Assembly (NCBI GenBank): GCA_913774665.1
Contig: CAJYHN010000002.1
Span: 434,001 to 498,000, forward strand
Length of the DNA: 64,000 nucleotides
From: an uncultured Microbacterium sp.
GTDB taxonomy: Bacteria; Actinomycetota; Actinomycetes; Actinomycetales; Microbacteriaceae
Direction of reading: 5' to 3'
Shown: one piece after another, positions 63,914-64,000 of the stretch
How positions within the stretch are numbered: position 1 is the first letter of the stretch
How the letters are laid out: each line of letters begins with the position of its first letter
Made by a program: the position numbers and the translations under genes
The notes under the pieces: model-generated
The model's input: the letters and a program-made list of their open reading frames with translations, nothing else
The model's database searches: none
Told to the model about the DNA's origin: nothing

Positions 63914-64000
63914 TTCCTGCGACCGCCACAGGTCGATCGCACGATAAAAGGGAAAAAGGTGTGACGTGCCCGAGGCCGCGGGATGCGGCGGACTCCCCTG
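63914..64000. promoter_or_regulatory. rplS upstream leader region, window edge
   Basis: On the minus strand the sequence runs CCTTTTTCCCTTTTATCGTGCG about 30-55 nt upstream of rplS; TTTATC or TATCGT could be a -10, or the T-run may end an upstream terminator that lies partly outside the window. Cannot be resolved here. Confidence 0.35.

Overview
The window is a high-GC (roughly 70 percent by eye) chromosomal segment of an actinobacterium. Gene content and order point to Microbacteriaceae, probably Microbacterium or a close relative; this is inferred from protein style and synteny, not from a 16S gene. Markers include a GlgE-type glucan cluster, an actinobacterial ferrochelatase with C-terminal cysteines, the gatCAB operon, clpS with a DUF2017 gene, and the conserved run rplS-lepB-rnhB-DUF2469-yraN-comM-dprA-xerC followed by rpsB-tsf-pyrH-frr-cdsA. 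No prophage, insertion sequence, CRISPR array or obvious island was seen. The window is core chromosome with dense, often overlapping genes.

Layout. 0-7 kb: the tail of an LPXTG surface protein, dps, then minus-strand pairs (rpiB-nei and paiB-amidohydrolase) separated by a striking ~83-bp tandem palindromic repeat array (3371-4190), then ferrochelatase. 7-16 kb: pepN, an ABC exporter pair, an MscS channel, a truncated hemoglobin, two unknown genes and a TesB thioesterase. 16-22.6 kb: a small 42-bp tandem repeat, hotdog thioesterase-ettA, an ssb paralogue, and a divergent MocR regulator/YczE membrane protein pair with a candidate operator. 22.6-27.1 kb: tRNA-Arg(UCU), orn, tRNA-His(GUG), metallopeptidase-clpS-DUF2017, a small kinase, a GerW-like gene and dinB. 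A second palindromic array (102-bp period, 27105-27540) lies upstream of dinB. 27.7-38.4 kb: gatCAB, an acyl-CoA ligase, a lipoprotein, ligA, and cysteine desulfurase-mnmA (sulfur relay for tRNA 2-thiouridine). 38.5-44.9 kb: glgX-glgE-glgB, alpha-glucan metabolism. 45-64 kb: a thioredoxin-TPR protein, envelope genes, then the translation/lipid cluster (rpsB, tsf, pyrH, frr, cdsA) and the DNA-processing/secretion cluster (xerC, dprA, comM, yraN, DUF2469, rnhB, lepB, rplS).

Regulation visible in the sequence. Many genes have a TANNNT -10 hexamer only 6-7 nt before the start codon, which implies leaderless transcripts (at least 15 clear cases). Most operon partners overlap by ATGA, GTGA or TGATG. 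Intrinsic terminators are GC-rich hairpins, and several are built from an inverted pair of the heptamer GGATGCC/GGCATCC. That heptamer is also strongly over-represented inside genes, in a pattern that resembles the DNA uptake sequences of other transformable bacteria; dprA and comM are in the window.

The most unusual items are the three intergenic tandem arrays (two with internal palindromes and a shared TGCGGCARGTG end motif), the GGATGCC signal, the overlapping divergent promoter at 15118-15124, and a stop codon that doubles as the start of a -10 element (37243-37248).
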